Origin: Achromobacter aloeverae
Lineage (GTDB): Bacteria; Pseudomonadota; Gammaproteobacteria; Burkholderiales; Burkholderiaceae_B
Assembly: GCF_004121055.1 (NCBI RefSeq)
Contig: NZ_PYAL01000001.1
Span: 682,001 to 746,000, forward strand
Reading direction: 5' to 3'
Length of the DNA: 64,000 bases
This document shows positions 19,695-28,679 of the stretch, one piece after another. The notes under the pieces were generated by a model. That model saw only the letters and a program-made list of their open reading frames with translations. It ran no database searches and was not told the origin of the DNA. Both the position numbers and the translations under genes were made by a program. Each line of letters starts with the position of its first letter. Position 1 is the stretch's first letter.

Positions 19695-21641
19695 ATGGCC
19701 TGGATTCCTCTTCATGCGCTGCTGGACGGCGCATCCGCCAACCGCCAGGTGGCCCACGACCCCGACCTGGACCTGGCCACGCTGGGGCGGCACAGCCTTG
19801 CCCTGGCGGGCGCCTTGCAGGCCCGCGGCGTACGCCGCGCCGGCCTGTGGTTCGACGATGCGGCGCAATTAGCGGTCGCCCTGCTGGCCTGCTGGCGTGC
19901 CGGCGCCACGGCGGTGCTGGCGCCGGACGGCCGCGCGGCCACGCGCGCCGACCTGTCGCGGCAGGATGCCGGGCTGGACCTGTGGCTGACGGATGCCGGT
20001 CCGGAGGTCGATCCGGACCCGACGGCCGAGTCCGCCGGCATGGGCGGTGACAAGGGCGGTGACAAGGGCGCCGGCATGGACACCAATACGCCGCCGCGGA
20101 CGCGGCCCGGCCCGGTGGCCGCCACGATCGAAAGCCTGATGGCCGGCGCTGCGCCCTTGCCAGGCGGGCCGCTGAACCTGGATACCGGCGCGGTCGTCCT
20201 GTGCACGTCCGGCTCCAGCGGGCAGCCCAAGCAGATCCGCAAGGGCTGGCGCCAGCTGGCAGCCGAGATCGAGGCGCTGGAGGCCTTGTGGCATTGGTCC
20301 GAGCGCCCGGCGTGCGTGCTGGGCAGCGTCAGCGCGCAGCATATGTATGGCCTGCCCTTCCGCCTGCTGTGGCCGCTCTGCGCGGGCCGCAGCCTGGCCC
20401 GGCGCCAGTTGGTCTACCCCGAAGCCCTGCAGCACGCCAGCCTGCCGCATGCCGGCTTCGTCTGGATCGCCAGCCCCGCCTTGCTCAAGCGGCTGGGCAC
20501 CTCCCTGGACCACGCCGCGCTGCGTGGCGGCCTGCGCCAGATCATCTCCTCCGGCGGCCCGCTGCCCGCGGAGGTCAGCGACAGCCTGGCGCGCGACCTT
20601 GACTGCCGTCCCTGCGAAATCTACGGCAGTTCGGAAACTGGCGCGGTTGCGTGGCGCCAAGGCGCTGCGGCCTGGCGTCCCCTGCCCGGCGCGGAAGTTG
20701 GCATTGGCTCCGGTACTGGCTCCGGTACTGGCTCCGGCTCCGGCATCGGCACCGGGCAGGCGCTGTGGGTACGGTCGCCCTGGCTGGAGGGCGGCCAGGC
20801 GTTTCACACCAGCGACGCCGTGCAATTGACCGACGAAGGCTTCATCCTGCTGGGCCGCATGGATCGCATCGTCAAGATCGAGGAGAAGCGGATCGCGCTG
20901 CCCGCGGTCGAGCAGGCGCTGGCGACCCATCCCTGGGTGCGCGAGGCGCGCATCGACCTGGCGGCCGGCGAGAAGCGCCTGGCGGCCCTGGTCGCGCTGA
21001 CGCCGCGGGGCGTTCATGCGCTGCGCAATGGCGGCCGCGCCGCGCTGGCCCAGGCCTTGCGCGCCCACCTGGCGCCCACGCAGGAGGCGCTGGCGGTGCC
21101 GCGCCATTGGCGCTTCTTGCGGGACCTGCCCTGGAACGCGCAGGGCAAGCTGCCGCGCGCCGATTTCGAACACGCGCTGCAGCGGCCTCGCTGGCCGATG
21201 GAAGTCGCGATCGGCGCCGGCGACAAGGCGGCGCCGGACGGCGGCCCCCGCGATGCCCGCGATGCCAGCAACGTCCGTGATACCCCCCACATCGACGGCC
21301 CGGCCGGCTCGGCGTCAACGCCGGCCGCGCGCCGCTACGTACTGGACGTCCCCCTCGACTTGCGCCAGTTCGACGGTCATTTCGCCGCCACGCCGGTGGT
21401 GCCCGGCGTGGCGCAGATCGACTGGGCCATGAAGCTGGCCCGCCGCGACCTGTCTCCCAGCCTCGCCTTCCGGGGCGTCGACGCGCTCAAGTTCCAGCGC
21501 CTGATACGCCCGGGCGATCGCATCGACCTGTCGTTGCGATGGGAACCGGCGCGCGGGCGCCTGTATTTCGAATTCCGCGGAGATGGCCAGCCCTGCTCCT
21601 CCGGGCGGATCCTGACGGAAGCGCGTGCCGATGATGTTTAA
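19695..21641 (+). CDS. Acyl/aryl-ACP ligase fused to a hotdog dehydratase (ApeH-ApeI-like)
   Basis: A two-domain protein of 648 residues. The N-terminal AMP-binding ligase (core LCTSGSSGQPKQIRKG, then SSGGPLP and EIYGSSETGAV, hinge GRMDRIVKIEEKRI) activates the aryl starter acid and loads it on an ACP. The C-terminal ~100 residues are a FabA/FabZ-like hotdog dehydratase with FDGHF (His562) and PVVPGVAQIDWAMK. In most APE clusters these are separate genes (ApeH, ApeI), so this is a fusion. Two low-complexity insertions made of 12-base DNA repeats (GGDK twice; GSGT-type linker, residues ~335-354) interrupt the ligase. It starts 8 bases after the membrane-protein gene. Confidence 0.88.
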   Translation: MAWIPLHALLDGASANRQVAHDPDLDLATLGRHSLALAGALQARGVRRAGLWFDDAAQLAVALLACWRAGATAVLAPDGRAATRADLSRQDAGLDLWLTDAGPEVDPDPTAESAGMGGDKGGDKGAGMDTNTPPRTRPGPVAATIESLMAGAAPLPGGPLNLDTGAVVLCTSGSSGQPKQIRKGWRQLAAEIEALEALWHWSERPACVLGSVSAQHMYGLPFRLLWPLCAGRSLARRQLVYPEALQHASLPHAGFVWIASPALLKRLGTSLDHAALRGGLRQIISSGGPLPAEVSDSLARDLDCRPCEIYGSSETGAVAWRQGAAAWRPLPGAEVGIGSGTGSGTGSGSGIGTGQALWVRSPWLEGGQAFHTSDAVQLTDEGFILLGRMDRIVKIEEKRIALPAVEQALATHPWVREARIDLAAGEKRLAALVALTPRGVHALRNGGRAALAQALRAHLAPTQEALAVPRHWRFLRDLPWNAQGKLPRADFEHALQRPRWPMEVAIGAGDKAAPDGGPRDARDASNVRDTPHIDGPAGSASTPAARRYVLDVPLDLRQFDGHFAATPVVPGVAQIDWAMKLARRDLSPSLAFRGVDALKFQRLIRPGDRIDLSLRWEPARGRLYFEFRGDGQPCSSGRILTEARADDV

Positions 21642-22377
21642 TCCCTGCGCCGTGATCCCCGTCTACAACCACCCCGCCACCGTGCGCGCGGTGGTCGAAC
21701 GCGTGCGGGCCGCCGGGCTGCCTTGCGTGCTGGTCGATGACGGCTCGCACGCCGAATGCGCGCGCACACTGGATGAACTGGCCGGCGAGGGCCTGGCTCG
21801 CCTCCTGCGCCGCCACGTCAATGGCGGCAAGGGCCAGGCGGTGCAGGACGGCCTGCGCCACGCCGCCGCGCTGGGCTACAGCCATGCGCTGCAAATCGAT
21901 GCGGACGGCCAGCACGCGCTTGACGATATCCCCGCCTTCCTGGACGCTGCCCGTCGCCGTCCCGATGCCGTCATCTGCGGCGCGCCCGCCTATGGCGCCG
22001 ACGCGCCGCGCAGCCGGCTTTACGGACGCTGGCTGACCCGTGTCTGGGTATGGATCAATACGCTGTCGAGCGCGATTCCCGATGCCATGTGCGGATTCCG
22101 CGTCTACCCGCTGGCGCCCACCCTGGCGCTGCTGGCACGCTGCAATCCCGGCCGCCGCATGGACTTCGATATCGCCGTTCTGGTGCGCCTGCACTGGCGC
22201 GGCGTGCCCATGGTCTGGCTGTCCACGCGCGTCTCTTATCCGGCGGGCGGGGTCTCGCATTTCAAGGGCTTGCGCGATAACCTCTTGATCAGCCGCATGC
22301 ATGCGCGCCTGTTCTTCGGCATGTTGCCGCGCGCCCCATCCCTGCTGGCGCGCCGCTTGACGGGACGCGCGCCATGA
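21631..22377 (+). CDS. Family 2 glycosyltransferase, APE cluster
   Basis: A GT-A fold transferase of about 248 residues. It shows the family start AVIPVYNHPATVRAVVERV, then LVDDGSH and the metal-binding LQIDADGQH. It probably adds a sugar or sugar-phosphate to the polyene or its lipid carrier; the sugar cannot be read. ATG at 21631 or 21634 follows a weak GGAAG site and overlaps the ligase end. Its own end overlaps the next gene by 4 bases (ATGA), an arrangement that matches the joint glycosyltransferase/acyltransferase function of ApeJ-type proteins. Confidence 0.85.
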   Translation: MMFNPCAVIPVYNHPATVRAVVERVRAAGLPCVLVDDGSHAECARTLDELAGEGLARLLRRHVNGGKGQAVQDGLRHAAALGYSHALQIDADGQHALDDIPAFLDAARRRPDAVICGAPAYGADAPRSRLYGRWLTRVWVWINTLSSAIPDAMCGFRVYPLAPTLALLARCNPGRRMDFDIAVLVRLHWRGVPMVWLSTRVSYPAGGVSHFKGLRDNLLISRMHARLFFGMLPRAPSLLARRLTGRAP

Positions 22378-23396
22378 GCCCGTCCCATCGACCAACCGCG
22401 CGACCGCCCGGATCCGATACGGTGGACGCCGCCCGCGCGACGCCCGCCGCCGGCTGCAAGCCGCCACATCCGGACGCGCTTCCGGACAGCCACTGGGCCA
22501 GCCGGCGGGAACGCGGCGTGGCGCCGCTGCTGAATCTCACCGCATGGGCTGCCCGCAGCTTCGGACGGCGCACGATGCGGCCGCTGGTCGCGCTGATCGT
22601 GCTGTATTTCTTCTGCTTCGCGCCGCGCGCGCGCGGGGCCATCGCCGCTTACCAGCGGCGCCTGCGGTCGCAAGGACTGGCCGGCGCGCTGCCGGCGCGG
22701 CGGCCGGTGCTCGGCCAGTTCATGGCCTTCGCCGACGCCATCCTCGACAAGCTCGATGTCTGGCAGGGCCGCCTGACGGCCGCCGACGTCACCATCCTCG
22801 ATCCGCATGGCGTGCGCACGCAGGTCAATGGCAGCCGCGGCCAGATCCTGGTCTGCTCGCATATCGGCAACATGGACGTCTGCCGCGCGCTGGTCGAGCG
22901 CAGCGGCACGCTGGCCCTCAACATCCTGGTCCACACCCGCCACGCCCAGTCCTTCAACCGCCTGCTGGAACGGCACGGCGCCAGCCGCTTGCGCCTGTAC
23001 CAGGTCACGGAACTGGATCCGGCGACCATGCTGGACCTGCATCAACGCATCGAGCGGGGCGAATGGCTGGCCATCGCGGGCGACCGCGTGCCGGTGCATG
23101 GCCAACGTATCGTGACGGCGAACTTCCTGGGCGCGCCCGCGTCCTTCCCGCAAGGCCCGTGGCTGCTGGCCGGTCTGCTGCGCTGCCCCGTCAACCTGCT
23201 GTTCGGCACCAAGATCGACGGCCGCTATCGCATCGCCATGGAGCGCCTGAGCGATGGCATCTCGTGGTCGCGCGGCGGCCGCGACGCCGCCATCGCCGAG
23301 GCCGCCCAGCGCTACGCCGACCGCCTGGCGCGCGAGTGCGCGGACGCGCCGCAACAATGGTTCAACTTTTATTCTTTTTGGAACGACGATGCGTAA
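22374..23396 (+). CDS. LpxL/HtrB-like acyltransferase, APE cluster
   Basis: A 340-residue lipid A late-acyltransferase-like protein (COG4261 type) with one N-terminal membrane segment (PLVALIVLYFFCFAP) and a catalytic stretch LVCSHIGNMDVCRAL. It is thought to move the acyl/aryl-polyene chain onto a lipid acceptor at the inner membrane. The first ~50 residues are a Pro/Ala-rich hydrophilic extension. It overlaps the glycosyltransferase by 4 bases and the thioesterase by 8. Confidence 0.85.
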   Translation: MSPSHRPTARPPGSDTVDAARATPAAGCKPPHPDALPDSHWASRRERGVAPLLNLTAWAARSFGRRTMRPLVALIVLYFFCFAPRARGAIAAYQRRLRSQGLAGALPARRPVLGQFMAFADAILDKLDVWQGRLTAADVTILDPHGVRTQVNGSRGQILVCSHIGNMDVCRALVERSGTLALNILVHTRHAQSFNRLLERHGASRLRLYQVTELDPATMLDLHQRIERGEWLAIAGDRVPVHGQRIVTANFLGAPASFPQGPWLLAGLLRCPVNLLFGTKIDGRYRIAMERLSDGISWSRGGRDAAIAEAAQRYADRLARECADAPQQWFNFYSFWNDDA

Positions 23397-23823
23397 GCGC
23401 GGTGTATACAACGTCGAGATATCCTTGACGGTTCCGTTCTTCGACGTCGATTCCATGAACGTCGTCTGGCACGGCCACTATGTGAAATATTTGGAGCAGG
23501 CCCGTTGCGCGCTCCTGGATGCCATCGGCTACGGTTACGACGCCATGCGTGTATCGGGCTATGTTTTCCCGGTCATCGACCTGCAACTCCGTTATGTGAA
23601 CCCCGCCCTGTTCGGGCAGCGCGTGTCCGTCCGCGCCGAACTGGTGGAATGGGAGCATTGTTTGAAGATTCATTATTTGATTACGGATGCCACCACCGGC
23701 ACCCGCCTGACCCGGGCCAGCACCACCCAGGTCGCCGTCGCCATCGCCAGCCGCGAAATGCAGCTGGTCTCGCCCGAGCCCTTGCTCGCCGCCGTGAGGA
23801 AAATACGGGGGGACGCAGCATGA
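23389..23823 (+). CDS. 4HBT-type thioesterase, APE cluster
   Basis: A 144-residue hotdog thioesterase of the YbgC/4-hydroxybenzoyl-CoA type: FFDVDSMNVVWHGHYVKYLE contains the catalytic Asp and helix of the family. In APE systems (ApeK) it is thought to release or proofread acyl-ACP intermediates. The ATG at 23389 lies inside the end of the preceding gene, and its own stop overlaps the following ATG. Confidence 0.9.
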   Translation: MRKRGVYNVEISLTVPFFDVDSMNVVWHGHYVKYLEQARCALLDAIGYGYDAMRVSGYVFPVIDLQLRYVNPALFGQRVSVRAELVEWEHCLKIHYLITDATTGTRLTRASTTQVAVAIASREMQLVSPEPLLAAVRKIRGDAA

Positions 23824-24434
23824 AGCGTTTCCTGCGTTGCCTGGGTGCATGCGGCGCGCTGCTGCTGGGGGCGGCGGCGCTACCTGCCCAGGCCTTCGAC
23901 CTGAACGACCTGCAACGGCAGTTGCAGGCCACGCCCGTCGTGCGCGGCCAGTTCGTGCAACAGAAGTTCCTGCGCTCGCTGCCGCAGCCGCTGACCAGCA
24001 ATGGCGCCTTCGTCCTGTCCTCTCAATACGGCCTGCTGTGGGAGTTGCGCGTGCCGCTGTTCCAGGACCTGCTGATCACGCCGGAGGGCATGTTCCGCCG
24101 CGCGGACGGCGGCAAGTGGCAGGCCCTGCCGCAGCAGATAGGCTCCGGCCGCGAAACCCGCCTGTTCCTGGCGGTGCTGGCCGGCGATACCCGGGGCTTG
24201 CAGGATAACTTCGACATGCAGGTCAGCGGCTCGGCGAGCGCCTGGCAGTTGGTCATGACGCCCAAGTCCGCCCTGCTCAAGCAGATCTTCCAGGACATCC
24301 GCATCAATGGCGGCAAACTGGTCGACCGCATCGAGCTGCGCGAGACGCAGGGCGACCGCACCGTGATGGAGATGAAGAACGCACGCGCCGACAACAAGCT
24401 GGATGCCGATGAAACCCGAGATTTCGCGCCTTGA
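23820..24434 (+). CDS. LolA-like outer-membrane carrier protein, APE cluster
   Basis: A 204-residue periplasmic protein with a signal peptide (MKRFLRCLGACGALLLGAAALPAQA) and a LolA-like beta domain (RGQFVQQKFLRSLPQPL, then QYGLLWELRVP). By analogy with LolA, which shuttles lipoproteins, it probably carries the polyene lipid across the periplasm (ApeL position). It overlaps the MMPL exporter gene by 32 bases, consistent with a joint export role. Confidence 0.87.
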   Translation: MKRFLRCLGACGALLLGAAALPAQAFDLNDLQRQLQATPVVRGQFVQQKFLRSLPQPLTSNGAFVLSSQYGLLWELRVPLFQDLLITPEGMFRRADGGKWQALPQQIGSGRETRLFLAVLAGDTRGLQDNFDMQVSGSASAWQLVMTPKSALLKQIFQDIRINGGKLVDRIELRETQGDRTVMEMKNARADNKLDADETRDFAP

Positions 24435-26784
24435 TACCGAAGCGCCCAGCAAGCGCGAGCGCCTGCTTGCACTGATATTCCGCGTGGCCATGGTGCTGGT
24501 GCTGCTGCTGGGCGCCTGGCAAAGCCGCCATGGCCTGCCGGTGTCCTCCAGCCTGCTCGACCTGCTGCCCAATGTCAGCAGCGACACGCTGCGCCGCCAA
24601 GCCGACATCCAGATCCAGAAGCCGCTGGCCCGGCAGATGGTGGCGCTGGTCGGCGCCCCGGACCGGGAACGGGCGGTCGAACTGGCGCGCGGCGTGGGCC
24701 ACCTGTGGAACCACAGCGGCTTGTTCGCCAGCGTGCAGGTAGATGTCGACGTCAACCTGGACGCAGTGCGCCAGCAGTTGGTGGCGCAACGGCTTTCGCT
24801 CATTTCCGGCGCCGACCGCAAGCGCCTGATGGACGATCCGGCCGCCTACGCGGCGCAGCGCGTACGGGAACTGGCCGATCCCTTTTCCGTCGGCGGACTG
24901 GTGCCCGCCGACCAGGACTTGCTGGGTATCGCGCGCCTGGCGGAAAAATCCCTGCGGCCGCCCGGCAAGCTGCGCTTCGATCTGGCCAGCGGGACCTTGT
25001 TGACCGAACAGGACGGCAAGTATTGGGTCCTGCTGCGGGCGCAGACCAGCGGCGATGCCTTCGACCAGCGCTCCCCGGCTGGAATCGCCACGCTGGTGGC
25101 CGACACCCGCGCGGGCGTGGCCAAGGACGGCGGCGAGCTGTTGGCCGCCGGCGGCGCGCTCTACGCCGCCGCCGGCCAATCCCAGGCGCAGTCGGAAAGC
25201 GGCTGGATAGGCGGCGGCTCGCTCCTGGGCATCGTGCTGCTGTTGCTGCTGGCCCTGCGCCGCTGGCGCGCGTTGCTGGCTTTCGTGCCCGTGGCGGCCG
25301 GCCTGCTGTGCGGCGTCGTGGCCTGCGTGGCGGTGTTCGGCAGCGTCCACATCCTGACCCTCGTCATCGGGGCCAGCCTGATCGGCATCGCCGTCGACTT
25401 CCCCCTGCACTACCTGGGCAAGAGCTATGGCCTGCCCGACTGGACCGCGCGCGACGCGCTGCGGCGGGTGCTGCCCGGCCTGAGCATCATCCTGGCGGCG
25501 ACCCTCGTGGGCTACCTCGCCCTGCTGTTCACGCCCTTCCCCGCGTTGACGCAGACCGCCGTATTTTCCGCCGCGGGCCTGGTGGGCGCCTATGCCTGCA
25601 CGGTATGCGAGCTGCCACGCTGGTTGCGCGGCTGGGCGCCTCGTCCGTGGCAAGGCCTGCCGCGCGTGGCGCAGTCGCTGCTGGAGACGCTGTCCGTCTG
25701 GTCCGCGCGCCGCACGCTACCCTGGCTGGCCCTGGGTGTCGCGCTGGTTTGCGCGGGTGGCCTGCTGAAGCTGCGCGTGCAGGACGACCTGCGCCTGTGG
25801 CTGAGCCTGCCGCCGTCGCTGTTGGACCAGGCCAAACGCATCGGCGAGATCACCGGCATCATGCCCACCAGCCAGTATTTCCTGGTCCGTGCACCCGACC
25901 TGGGCACGCTGTACCAGCGCCAGGCCGCCCTCGGCCAGAACCTGGACGCCCTGGTCGGCAGGCAGGCTTTGGGGTCCTACCTGTCGCTGAACCAGCTGCT
26001 GGCCCCCGAATCGGCCCAGCAGCAGTTGCGCGACCGCATGCGCGACCCGGCTTGGCGCGCCCGCCTGACGCCCTCCTTCGAGACGGTGGGCATTCCCGCC
26101 TCCGCGGTGCTGGCCAGCATCGATACCCTTGTCGGCCTGCCGCCCGTCAAGATGACGGATGCCCTGGCCGGCCCGCTGGGCGAAAGCCGGCGCGACCTAT
26201 GGCTGGGCGAGCATGACGGCCAGGTCGCCGCCATCGTCAGCCTGCAAGGCCTGCGCGACACGGCGGCCGCGGCCAGCGCGGCGCAGGGGCTGGAAGGCGT
26301 GAGCTACATCGACCAGACGGGCGACCTCAACCGCAGCTTCGCGAGCACGCGCTGGGAAGCCGCGGAACTGAAGCTGTTGTCCTACCTGGTCGCGGCCGGG
26401 CTGCTGTGGGCCACGCTGGGCCGACGCGCGACCTGGCGCCTGCTCGCCGTACCCCTGGCCGCGTCGGCCTGCACGCTGGGCGCACTAGGCATACTGGGCC
26501 AGCCGCTCACCCTGTTCAGCCTGTTCGGACTGCTGCTGGTCTCCGCCATCGGCCTGGACTACGCCATCGTCATGTACGAGCGGGTGGCAGGCGCCGCCTC
26601 CTGCCTCATCGGCGTGGCGCTCGCGGCTCTCACCACTTTGTTGTCCTTCGGCCTGCTCGGCCTGAGCAGCACGCCCGCCATTGCCAATTTCGGCATCGCC
26701 GTGGCGCTGGGCGTCACCTTCAGCGTGCTGTTCGCGCCATGGGTGCGGCCGGCGGCACAGTCCCCGCATCCCCCCTCGCACTAG
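24403..26784 (+). CDS. MMPL/RND-family exporter, APE cluster
   Basis: A 793-residue inner-membrane transporter with the RND/MMPL layout. One N-terminal helix (LIFRVAMVLVLLLGAW), a large periplasmic domain, a block of about five helices starting near 25210, a second periplasmic domain and a final helix block (LLAVPLAASACTLGALGIL and onward, including AIGLDYAIVMYERV). MMPL proteins export lipids, here most likely the polyene lipid to the periplasm for LolA-like carriage. It begins in the 3' end of the LolA-like gene; the flavoprotein gene follows after 17 bases. Confidence 0.9.
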   Translation: MPMKPEISRLDTEAPSKRERLLALIFRVAMVLVLLLGAWQSRHGLPVSSSLLDLLPNVSSDTLRRQADIQIQKPLARQMVALVGAPDRERAVELARGVGHLWNHSGLFASVQVDVDVNLDAVRQQLVAQRLSLISGADRKRLMDDPAAYAAQRVRELADPFSVGGLVPADQDLLGIARLAEKSLRPPGKLRFDLASGTLLTEQDGKYWVLLRAQTSGDAFDQRSPAGIATLVADTRAGVAKDGGELLAAGGALYAAAGQSQAQSESGWIGGGSLLGIVLLLLLALRRWRALLAFVPVAAGLLCGVVACVAVFGSVHILTLVIGASLIGIAVDFPLHYLGKSYGLPDWTARDALRRVLPGLSIILAATLVGYLALLFTPFPALTQTAVFSAAGLVGAYACTVCELPRWLRGWAPRPWQGLPRVAQSLLETLSVWSARRTLPWLALGVALVCAGGLLKLRVQDDLRLWLSLPPSLLDQAKRIGEITGIMPTSQYFLVRAPDLGTLYQRQAALGQNLDALVGRQALGSYLSLNQLLAPESAQQQLRDRMRDPAWRARLTPSFETVGIPASAVLASIDTLVGLPPVKMTDALAGPLGESRRDLWLGEHDGQVAAIVSLQGLRDTAAAASAAQGLEGVSYIDQTGDLNRSFASTRWEAAELKLLSYLVAAGLLWATLGRRATWRLLAVPLAASACTLGALGILGQPLTLFSLFGLLLVSAIGLDYAIVMYERVAGAASCLIGVALAALTTLLSFGLLGLSSTPAIANFGIAVALGVTFSVLFAPWVRPAAQSPHPPSH

Positions 26785-26801
26785 GAAAAGAGAATCAGGA
26801 C

Positions 26802-28115
26802 ATGCAGCAATCGGACATGCAAGATCCGCATGAAATCGTGGTGATCGGCGCCGGGCCCGCGGGCGCCATCGCCGCGGCGCTGTTGCAGCGCCGCGGCCAC
26901 CAGGTCACCATTTTCGAACGCCAGCGTTTTCCCCGCTTTTCCATCGGCGAGAGCCTGTTGGCGCACTGCCTGGAATTCGTCGAGGAAGCGGGGATGATGG
27001 ATGCGGTCCGCGCCGCCGGTTTCCAGCAGAAGAACGGCGCCGCGTTCGCCTGGGGCGACCGCTATTCGGCCTTCGATTTCCGTGAGAAATTCTCGCCCGG
27101 CCCCGGCATGACCTTCCAGGTTCTGCGCTCGCGGTTCGACCAGGTGCTGGCCGACGAGGCGGCACGCCAGGGCGTGCGCATCCACTACGAACATGAAGTG
27201 GTGGCGGCGGATTTCGATGGCCCACGACCGTGGCTGCAAGTACGCGACCTGAAGGCGGGCGCCGACGCCGCGCCGCGCCGCGTCGATACCCGATTCGTGC
27301 TGGACGCCAGCGGCTACGGCCGCGTGCTGGCGCGCCTGCTGGACCTGGAACGTCCCACCAGCTTGCCTCCGCGCCGCGCTATCTTCACCCATATCGAAGA
27401 CCATATCGACGCCGCCGATTTCGATCGCCAGAAAATCCTCATCAGCGTGCATCCCGAGCACGAAGACGTATGGTTCTGGACCATCCCGTTCTCCAACGGC
27501 CGCTGCTCGCTGGGCGTGGTGGGCGCGGAAGAAAAGATCCAGCCCGCCGATGGCGACCTGATGGGGGCCCTGCGCCGCTGGGTCGAGGGCACGCCCAACC
27601 TGCGCCGCATACTGGCGCGGGCCGCCTGGGATACACCCGCCAACACGATCGGCGGCTATTCCGCCAGCGTACGATCCCTGCACGGCCAGGGCTGGGCGCT
27701 GCTGGGCAACGCGGCGGAATTCCTGGACCCGGTGTTCTCGTCCGGGGTGACCATCGCCATGCATTCCGCCAAGCTTGCCGCCGAATGCCTGCACCGGCAG
27801 CTGGGCGGCGAAACAGTGGACTGGGAAGCCGCGTTCGCCACGCCGCTGATGCGCGGCGTGCAGTGTTTCCGCACCTATGTCCAGGGATGGTACGACGGCA
27901 GCTTCCGCGACGTCGTCTTCTACGAGCAGGCCCAGCCCCAGATCCGCGCCATGATCTCTTCCATCCTGGCCGGCTATGCCTGGGACGAGGCCAATCCCTT
28001 CGTCGCCGAGCACGAGCGGCGCCTGCGCATGCTGGCGGAGGTCTGTCGCGGCGGCTTCAGGGACCGGCCCCTGTCCGACAAGGCCATGGGGCAGGCCACC
28101 ACCGAACCGGCGTGA
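26802..28115 (+). CDS. Halogenase-like FAD-dependent oxidoreductase, APE cluster
   Basis: A 437-residue group A flavoprotein related to tryptophan halogenases and geranylgeranyl reductases. The FAD motif GAGPAG is at residues 16-21, with PRFSIGESLL after the ribose-binding region. The halogenase signature WxWxIP is present as WFWTIP (224-229). Lys77 in GFQQKNGAAFAWG lies where halogenases have their catalytic lysine. The start (ATG 26802) has AATCAGGA ahead of it. In brominated APE relatives (xanthomonadins) such a gene is linked to halogenation, but many APE clusters carry it without proof of halogen. Hydroxylation or reduction remains possible. Confidence 0.85.
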   Translation: MQQSDMQDPHEIVVIGAGPAGAIAAALLQRRGHQVTIFERQRFPRFSIGESLLAHCLEFVEEAGMMDAVRAAGFQQKNGAAFAWGDRYSAFDFREKFSPGPGMTFQVLRSRFDQVLADEAARQGVRIHYEHEVVAADFDGPRPWLQVRDLKAGADAAPRRVDTRFVLDASGYGRVLARLLDLERPTSLPPRRAIFTHIEDHIDAADFDRQKILISVHPEHEDVWFWTIPFSNGRCSLGVVGAEEKIQPADGDLMGALRRWVEGTPNLRRILARAAWDTPANTIGGYSASVRSLHGQGWALLGNAAEFLDPVFSSGVTIAMHSAKLAAECLHRQLGGETVDWEAAFATPLMRGVQCFRTYVQGWYDGSFRDVVFYEQAQPQIRAMISSILAGYAWDEANPFVAEHERRLRMLAEVCRGGFRDRPLSDKAMGQATTEPA

Positions 28116-28139
28116 ACCCCGCATAATGACGCCCAGACC

Positions 28140-28679
28140 ATGATTCAAGCCAGACGCATCCTGTATTCCGCGTTGTCCGCCGCGCTGCTTGCGGGTTGCG
28201 CCTCCGCGCCCCCCGCGCCGGTGGCGACCGCGGACCTGCACCTGCCCCGCTGGGTGCGGGTGCATATCAGCAAGCCGGGCCAGCCCGACGAGGACGCCAT
28301 GCTGGCGGTCCAGGCCGAAGGCCAGGGCGCGACCCGCTGGCTGCTGTACGACCCCATAGGCATGCCCCGCGCGCGCCAGGTCCTGCAGGACGGCAAATGG
28401 CGCAACGACGGCTTCATGCGTCCGAACGGCAAGGCCAGCGACATGTTCTCCGCCATCCTGTTCGCGTGGACGCCGGAGCCGTCCCTTGCCAGCGCCTATG
28501 CCGGCAAGGACTGGCACAGCCAGCCCACGCCCACCGGCGGCCGCACCCGCATCCTGGACGAGGATTGCTCGCCACGTTGGCAGGTCACCTGGACCGCCAA
28601 CGCGCCGGACGATACCTTTTCCATCCGCCAGCCCGACGGCACCACGCTGGATATCTCGCCGCTGAAGAACGCGCCATGA
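28140..28679 (+). CDS. DUF3261-type lipoprotein, APE cluster
   Basis: A 179-residue lipoprotein with a lipobox (SALSAALLAGCAS, Cys about residue 20) and a beta-rich body. It matches the small lipoprotein found before the ketosynthase in described APE clusters, probably an outer-membrane accessory for polyene placement. It overlaps the ketosynthase gene by 4 bases. Confidence 0.8.
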   Translation: MIQARRILYSALSAALLAGCASAPPAPVATADLHLPRWVRVHISKPGQPDEDAMLAVQAEGQGATRWLLYDPIGMPRARQVLQDGKWRNDGFMRPNGKASDMFSAILFAWTPEPSLASAYAGKDWHSQPTPTGGRTRILDEDCSPRWQVTWTANAPDDTFSIRQPDGTTLDISPLKNAP

